The notes beneath the pieces were generated by a model. The model was not told the origin of the DNA and did not search any database. It was given only the letters and a program-made list of their open reading frames with translations. From NCBI GenBank assembly GCA_027006175.1, contig JALTKS010000096.1, forward strand, positions 1 through 42,083: a DNA stretch of 42,083 nucleotides, given 5' to 3'. This document shows, piece by piece, positions 36,729 through 42,083 of the stretch. A program made the translations under genes and the position numbers. Source of the stretch: Gammaproteobacteria bacterium. GTDB taxonomy: Bacteria; Pseudomonadota; Gammaproteobacteria; AKS1. Position 1 is the stretch's first letter. Every line of letters begins with the position of its first letter.

Positions 36729-37859
36729 ATGCATGAACTAGAAAAAACACTGGCAGAACAGCTAAAAATTACGCCACAGGAAATAGAAAAGCGTAAAAAG
36801 ATGCTGGATTTCACTGCCGCTGATGAAGAGATTTTAAAGGAGAATAAGCCTTTATTCGTGCGGTATCTCGATGGCATGATCAAGAATTTTTATGACCAAC
36901 AAATTTCTATTCCTGAAATAGCGCGTTTGATTGGTGATGCAGAAAGCATGCAACGTCTAAAGTTGGCAATGAGCCGGTATATTATTGAACTGTTTGATGG
37001 TAAATATGATGATATTTATGTTAACCGTCGACTAAGAATTGGTAAGGTGCATCATCGTATGGGCGTGTCGTCAACGCTGTATATCACGGCGATGCAGATG
37101 TTGCGGACAGCGCTTAACCAAACTGTCGATATGACTTTTTTCAAACAAAAAGATTTTATGACGGCTAATTTACTTAAAGCGGCAATCAGTAAAATTTTAA
37201 TGTTTGATATGCAGTTTGTATTTGATACTTATGTATCAAGTTTGGTCGATGAGGCAGATGCAGCAAAACAAGAAGTTAGTCGCTATGCTTCAAATCTTGA
37301 AGCAGAAGTTGCGAAACGAACCAAACAGTTAGAAGAGTTATCACTTAAAGATAGTCTAACAGGGTTATCAAATCAGCGTGCATTTTATGATCATTTGCGA
37401 AGAGAACTGTCAAGCGCTGAGCGTTATCAAGAATCATTGAGTTTATGTTATTTAGACTTAAATGGATTTAAAAAACTTAATGACACACAGGGTCATCAAT
37501 CAGGTGACAACCTCCTAGCGTTGGTCGGTAAAGCGATGTTAGCGGTAACAAGAGATTCAGATATTGCTTGCCGATATGGTGGAGATGAGTTTTGTATTAT
37601 TTTAGCGAAAACAAATCTGGATGATGCCGTTATTGTCGTTAATCGCCTAATAGAGAAATTTAAGAGTTACGATAACCAGGGTGTCAGTTTTAGTGTAGGG
37701 ATAACCAGCACAGAAAGAGAAATAGAATCAGATAAATACCATAACAGTGATAGTTTCGTTAAACAGGCAGACGAGTTGATGTATAAATCCAAGGCTGCCA
37801 GTAAGAAAAAACAGGGTTATTACATTACAACGGATAAGCAAAAAACTAAGCACATCTAG
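36729..37859 (+). CDS. Globin-coupled diguanylate cyclase (oxygen sensor)
   Basis: 376 residues. Residues 1-155 match the globin-coupled sensor domain: helix AADEEILKENKPLFVRYLDGMIKNFYD, then RRLRIGKVHHRMGVSS with the predicted proximal haem histidine H108. A linker coiled coil (about 175-205) leads to the GGDEF domain (about 208-368). The active site GGDEF is intact at 284-288, and the product-inhibition RxxD (RDSD) lies five residues before it. The architecture equals that of E. coli DosC. It would make cyclic di-GMP in response to oxygen bound at the haem. AAGGTGA precedes the ATG at 36729. Confidence 0.9.
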   Translation: MHELEKTLAEQLKITPQEIEKRKKMLDFTAADEEILKENKPLFVRYLDGMIKNFYDQQISIPEIARLIGDAESMQRLKLAMSRYIIELFDGKYDDIYVNRRLRIGKVHHRMGVSSTLYITAMQMLRTALNQTVDMTFFKQKDFMTANLLKAAISKILMFDMQFVFDTYVSSLVDEADAAKQEVSRYASNLEAEVAKRTKQLEELSLKDSLTGLSNQRAFYDHLRRELSSAERYQESLSLCYLDLNGFKKLNDTQGHQSGDNLLALVGKAMLAVTRDSDIACRYGGDEFCIILAKTNLDDAVIVVNRLIEKFKSYDNQGVSFSVGITSTEREIESDKYHNSDSFVKQADELMYKSKAASKKKQGYYITTDKQKTKHI

Positions 37860-37952
37860 CAAAAAGCCGGTAAAAGTAGAATTCCTGAGGCATATAATAG
37901 TGATTATGCTACAATTCCTGCCCGATATGACCTTATATAAGTAGTTAAGCCC

Positions 37953-40900
37953 GTGAAAAGTAATCGTACTGACCTCATTCATAAAGCGCTTGCTGAACGC
38001 ATCCTGATCCTTGATGGTGCGATGGGCAGCTTGATCCAGACATACAAACTTGAAGAAGCCGATTATCGTGGCGAGCGTTTTGCGGATTGGCGCTGTGATG
38101 TTAAAGGCAATAATGATTTATTGGTGTTGACCCAGCCACAGATTATTAAAGATATTCACAAGGCTTATCTGGAAGCGGGCGCAGATATCGTTGAAACCAA
38201 TACGTTTAATGCTACCTCCATTTCAATGGCTGATTATGAAATGGAAGAACTGGTTTATGAGATAAACCGCGAAGCTGCTGCAGTTGCTCGTGCCGCCTGT
38301 GATGAATTTGAAACAGACGACAAGCCACGCTTTGTAGCGGGTGTATTAGGACCAACAAATCGTACTGCCAGTTTATCGCCAGATGTGAACAACCCGGGTT
38401 ACCGAAACATCACCTTCGATCAACTCAAAGAAGCCTATACAGAATCAATGCGTGGCCTGGTTGATGGTGGTGCAGATATTATTCTGGTCGAAACCATATT
38501 TGATACATTGAATGCTAAAGCAGCTTTGTTTGCGATAGAAGAATATTTTGATGAACATCAAATAAAACTACCAATTATGATCTCGGGTACTATCACCGAT
38601 GCATCAGGGCGAACTCTTTCAGGTCAAACAGCAGAAGCATTCTGGAATTCCTTGCGCCATGTGGAACCGATTAGTTTTGGATTTAACTGCGCACTGGGTG
38701 CAAAAGAATTGCGTCAGTATGTTGAAGAAATAGCGGGCCTGGCGAATTGCCATATTAATACTCACCCGAATGCAGGTTTACCGAATGAGTTTGGTGAATA
38801 CGACGAAACACCGGATGAAATGGCGGGTGAAATCGAAGAGTGGGCAAAAAATGGTTTCTTGAATATTATTGGTGGTTGTTGTGGCACAACACCGGCACAT
38901 ATTACTGCCATTGCTAAAGCAGTGAGTAAATATCCACCCCGCCAACCCAAGGCCAATGATTTTACGACTCGTTTAAGTGGTCTTGAACCGTGCAATATTA
39001 CTAAAGATTCATTATTTGTGAATGTGGGTGAGAGGACTAACGTCACTGGTTCAGCAAAATTCAAGCGATTAATTCTTGAAGAGCAATACGATGAAGCATT
39101 AAGTGTAGCGCGTGAACAAGTAGAAAATGGCGCACAGATAATTGATATCAATATGGATGAAGGGATGCTGGATGGCGAACATGCCATGGTGACATTCCTG
39201 AATCTGATTGCTGGCGAGCCGGATATTTCACGTGTCCCAGTGATGATTGATTCATCCAAGTGGCCGATCATCGAGTCAGGTTTAAAATGTATACAGGGTA
39301 AGGGCGTTGTCAACTCGATCTCAATGAAAGAGGGCGAAGAAAACTTTATCAAACAAGCACATTTATGCCGCCGTTATGGTGCAGCGATTATTGTGATGGC
39401 ATTTGATGAAGAGGGGCAGGCGGATACTCAAGCTCGTAAAATAGAGATATGTACACGTGCATACAAGATCTTAACTGAGCAAGTTGGTTTCCCGCCAGAA
39501 GATATTATTTTTGATCCGAATATTTTTGCCGTTGCAACAGGTATCGAAGAACATAATAACTACGGTGTAGATTTTATAGAAGCGACACGAGAAATTAAAA
39601 ACACCCTGCCGCATGCCATGGTGAGCGGTGGTGTTTCAAATGTTTCGTTTTCATTTCGTGGTAATAACCCTGTTCGTGAAGCAATTCATGCTGCATTTCT
39701 TTACCATGCAATCAAAGCTGGTATGGACATGGGAATTGTGAATGCCGGTCAGTTAGCTATTTATGATGACTTGCCTGAAGAATTACGCGAAGCCGTTGAA
39801 GATGTTGTTTTAAACCGCCGAGATGATGCAACGGAAAGATTACTCGATATCGCTGATCGCTTTAAAGGCGATGGCAGTACCGTTAAAAAGGAAGAAGATC
39901 TTGCCTGGCGCGAAGAACCGGTTGCCAAACGTATTGCACATGCGATGGTAAAAGGGATTGATACCTTCATTGTGGAAGATACAGAAGAAGCACGCACACA
40001 ATTTCCACGACCAATTGAAGTGATTGAAGGTCCATTAATGGACGGCATGAATGTTGTGGGTGACTTGTTCGGTGATGGCAAGATGTTTCTGCCACAAGTT
40101 GTCAAGTCTGCGCGAGTAATGAAAAAAGCTGTTGCCCATTTATTACCGTTTATTGAAGCAGAAAAGACGGAAGATGCGCAGACTAACGGTAAGATTTTAA
40201 TGGCAACCGTTAAGGGTGATGTGCATGATATTGGTAAAAATATTGTTGCTGTCGTACTTCAGTGTAATAATTTTGAAGTAGTTGACCTTGGTGTGATGGT
40301 GCCTGCAAATAAGATACTGGAAGCAGCAAAAGAGCACGATGTTGATATTATTGGTTTGAGTGGTTTGATTACGCCATCTCTGGATGAAATGGTTCATATG
40401 GCAAAGGAAATGCAGCGTGGTGGTTTCGAGATTCCGATGATGGTGGGTGGCGCAACAACTTCCAAGGCACATACTGCAGTTAAGATTGATAAAAATTATG
40501 AGCATCCCACTGTTTGGGTAAAAGATGCCTCAAGGGCAGTGGGCGTGGCACAAAATCTAATTAGTGAGGATTTTAAAACCGATTTTGTTAGCGCTTTAAA
40601 AGATGAATACGAAGTGGTTCGTGTCAATCATGCAGGACGTAGGGCACAAATTAAATGGTTGAGCATGGAACAGGCGCGGGAAAACAAGGTGCCGATTGAT
40701 TGGTCAGCTTATCAGCCAACAGAACCGGGTTTCACAGGTCTGAAATCATTTGATAATTACCCCTTAGAAGAACTACGCGAGTATATTGACTGGACACCTT
40801 TCTTTCATACCTGGGAATTAAAAGGGCGCTACCCCAAAATTTTTGATGATCCTGAAAAGGGCGTGGAAGCGAAGAAATTATTTGCCGATGCACAAACGAT

Positions 40901-41639
40901 GCTGGATACCATTATTAAAGAACAATGGTTGACTGCTCGAGCTGTGATTGGTTTGTTCCCGGCAAATTCGATTGATGATGATATAGAGGTGTACACGGAT
41001 GATAGCCGCACGGAAGTAAAAACAGTGTTGCATAATTTACGCCAGCAACAGGAAAAACCACCGGGTAAACCTAATCTTTGCTTATCCGATTTTATTGCGC
41101 CCAAAAGCACTGGATTGAAGGATTATATAGGCGGCTTCGCAGTAACAACAGGGATTGGTATTGATAGTAAAGTGGCTGAATTTGAAGCCGATCATGATGA
41201 TTATAATTCGATTATGTTAAAAGCATTAGCTGACCGTTTAGCTGAGGCATTTGCCGAGCGTATGCACTTACGTGTACGGAAAGAGTTTTGGGCTTATGCA
41301 AAAGATGAATCTTTATCGAACCAAGAGCTAATAAAAGAGTCATATAAAGGGATACGTCCAGCAGCAGGTTATCCTGCTAGTCCAGACCATACGGAGAAAG
41401 ACATTTTATGGGAATTACTGGATGCTGAAAATCAGGCAGGTATCGTTCTGACAGAGTCAAAAGCGATGGTGCCTACCGCGGCGGTGAGTGGAATATACTA
41501 TTCACATCCGCAGGCAAGTTATTTCGCGGTGAGTAAAATTAACCGTGATCAGATTGAAGAGTACGCACAGAGAAAAAGCATGACAGTGGCTGAAGCTGAG
41601 CGTTGGTTATCACCTAATTTAGGATACGATTCAGAATGA
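37953..41639 (+). CDS. metH: Cobalamin-dependent methionine synthase
   Basis: 1228 residues (E. coli 1227), all four modules present. The homocysteine module (to about 330) has the zinc-binding GGCCGTTP. The folate module (about 350-620) has [10 protein letters not shown]. The cobalamin module has DVHDIGKNI with the cobalt-ligating H758. The activation module has [15 protein letters not shown] near 1180. It transfers methyl from methyl-tetrahydrofolate to homocysteine, needs vitamin B12, and is re-activated by S-adenosylmethionine. It starts at GTG 37953 without a clear ribosome-binding site; a TATAAT at 37893-37898 could be the -10. The 93-base gap is too short for a standard cobalamin riboswitch. 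Confidence 0.97.
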   Translation: MKSNRTDLIHKALAERILILDGAMGSLIQTYKLEEADYRGERFADWRCDVKGNNDLLVLTQPQIIKDIHKAYLEAGADIVETNTFNATSISMADYEMEELVYEINREAAAVARAACDEFETDDKPRFVAGVLGPTNRTASLSPDVNNPGYRNITFDQLKEAYTESMRGLVDGGADIILVETIFDTLNAKAALFAIEEYFDEHQIKLPIMISGTITDASGRTLSGQTAEAFWNSLRHVEPISFGFNCALGAKELRQYVEEIAGLANCHINTHPNAGLPNEFGEYDETPDEMAGEIEEWAKNGFLNIIGGCCGTTPAHITAIAKAVSKYPPRQPKANDFTTRLSGLEPCNITKDSLFVNVGERTNVTGSAKFKRLILEEQYDEALSVAREQVENGAQIIDINMDEGMLDGEHAMVTFLNLIAGEPDISRVPVMIDSSKWPIIESGLKCIQGKGVVNSISMKEGEENFIKQAHLCRRYGAAIIVMAFDEEGQADTQARKIEICTRAYKILTEQVGFPPEDIIFDPNIFAVATGIEEHNNYGVDFIEATREIKNTLPHAMVSGGVSNVSFSFRGNNPVREAIHAAFLYHAIKAGMDMGIVNAGQLAIYDDLPEELREAVEDVVLNRRDDATERLLDIADRFKGDGSTVKKEEDLAWREEPVAKRIAHAMVKGIDTFIVEDTEEARTQFPRPIEVIEGPLMDGMNVVGDLFGDGKMFLPQVVKSARVMKKAVAHLLPFIEAEKTEDAQTNGKILMATVKGDVHDIGKNIVAVVLQCNNFEVVDLGVMVPANKILEAAKEHDVDIIGLSGLITPSLDEMVHMAKEMQRGGFEIPMMVGGATTSKAHTAVKIDKNYEHPTVWVKDASRAVGVAQNLISEDFKTDFVSALKDEYEVVRVNHAGRRAQIKWLSMEQARENKVPIDWSAYQPTEPGFTGLKSFDNYPLEELREYIDWTPFFHTWELKGRYPKIFDDPEKGVEAKKLFADAQTMLDTIIKEQWLTARAVIGLFPANSIDDDIEVYTDDSRTEVKTVLHNLRQQQEKPPGKPNLCLSDFIAPKSTGLKDYIGGFAVTTGIGIDSKVAEFEADHDDYNSIMLKALADRLAEAFAERMHLRVRKEFWAYAKDESLSNQELIKESYKGIRPAAGYPASPDHTEKDILWELLDAENQAGIVLTESKAMVPTAAVSGIYYSHPQASYFAVSKINRDQIEEYAQRKSMTVAEAERWLSPNLGYDSE

Positions 41640-42083
41640 AAAATATTTATAGTGTAATTTTTATTAGTGCCGGATTATTGTTTTCATCATGGTCTATGGC
41701 AAGTCAGGAAATGACCGTTTATAAAAGTGCTACCTGTGGTTGTTGTAAAAAATGGGTTAGTCATTTAGAAAAAAATGGTTTTAAGGTAAACGCCATTGAT
41801 GTTAAAGACGTGATTCCCTATAAAATCAAACATGGTGTAACACCACAGTTAGCCTCATGTCACACAGGCATTATTGATGGCTATACTATTGAAGGCCACG
41901 TTCCTGCGGCAGATATCAAAAAATTGCTGAAAGAGAAACCGGCTGGCGTTGTTGGTTTATCAGTACCACAAATGCCTGTTGGCACACCGGGTATGGAACA
42001 TCCAAAACGTAAAGACCCTTACAAGGTTATTAGCTTTGATAAGCAAGGTAAGGGAAGTGTGTTTTCTGAGTATAAAAATTACT
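41636..42083 (+). CDS. DUF411 metal-binding periplasmic protein (3' end outside window)
   Basis: At least 149 residues, cut by the window edge, with no stop yet. A signal peptide spans about 1-22 (ending SMA). The DUF411 signature is clear: [12 protein letters not shown] (C34, C36, C37), then [27 protein letters not shown] and the C-terminal [16 protein letters not shown]411 proteins bind metals, and several are linked to copper handling. The family usually ends soon after this point, so little is probably missing. Its ATG overlaps the metH TGA by 4 bases (ATGA), so translation is likely coupled to metH. Confidence 0.9.
   Translation, partial: MKNIYSVIFISAGLLFSSWSMASQEMTVYKSATCGCCKKWVSHLEKNGFKVNAIDVKDVIPYKIKHGVTPQLASCHTGIIDGYTIEGHVPAADIKKLLKEKPAGVVGLSVPQMPVGTPGMEHPKRKDPYKVISFDKQGKGSVFSEYKNY

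Noticed and set aside
37860-37952. A cobalamin or SAM riboswitch before metH
   Set aside because: Only 93 bases separate the genes and no conserved B12-box or SAM-type stem pattern is visible.
38762-39352. A 196-residue minus-strand open frame inside metH
   Set aside because: metH is intact and highly conserved here; the antisense frame is low-complexity serine/proline-rich and lacks start signals.

Overview
The window looks like a chromosomal segment of a non-enteric gammaproteobacterium with moderately low GC. This rests on gene content and order: lysM-dprA-smg-topA divergent from def-fmt-rsmB, then DUF4390-ntrY-ntrX-trkA-trkH; a Pseudomonas-type HemB; and a cobalamin-dependent MetH. I cannot name the genus from sequence alone. 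I see no phage, insertion sequence, CRISPR array, tRNA or rRNA, and almost every gene is a recognisable core or widely conserved gene.

Layout. Positions 92-5920 (minus) hold a tight run prlC, SH3-domain envelope protein, ubiD, mlaC and an orphan ParA-like ATPase. srkA (plus) diverges from prlC. Positions 7000-7372 hold a hairpin, a previously hidden 37-codon membrane-protein gene on the minus strand, and a perfect FNR-type palindrome shared with gor. gor and a gamma-carbonic anhydrase gene follow, then an RRM-type RNA-binding protein behind a leader that can fold. Positions 9788-12562 (minus) hold DUF47, the phosphate transporter and aroE. hemB and a small two-helix membrane protein follow on the minus strand. 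Positions 14147-16908 (plus) hold a bile-acid/sodium-symporter family protein, a hydrolase-like/thioredoxin fusion and a DUF1499 protein.

Positions 16905-24117 (minus) are a seven-gene run: LysM protein, dprA, smg, topA, purE, tsaC, hemF. Positions 24253-34735 (plus) are a long run def, fmt, rsmB, DUF4390, ntrY, ntrX, trkA, trkH and a methyltransferase, with many start/stop overlaps. A DUF2007 gene (minus) and an AT-rich gap precede a stomatin-like protein/NfeD pair, a haem-globin-coupled diguanylate cyclase, metH and a DUF411 metal-binding protein that runs off the end of the window.

The functions are housekeeping: haem synthesis (hemB, hemF), initiator-tRNA formylation and deformylation (fmt, def), RNA modification (rsmB, tsaC), potassium and phosphate uptake, redox defence (gor, the thioredoxin fusion) and sensing of oxygen or redox state (globin cyclase, NtrYX, FNR site). 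No single new multi-gene system is evident. The most promising points are the FNR-box/small membrane protein pair, an NtrX without the sigma-54 GAFTGA loop, the degenerate-hydrolase/TlpA fusion, the structured leader before the RRM gene, and three convergent gene pairs that all overlap through the same TTAG tetranucleotide.
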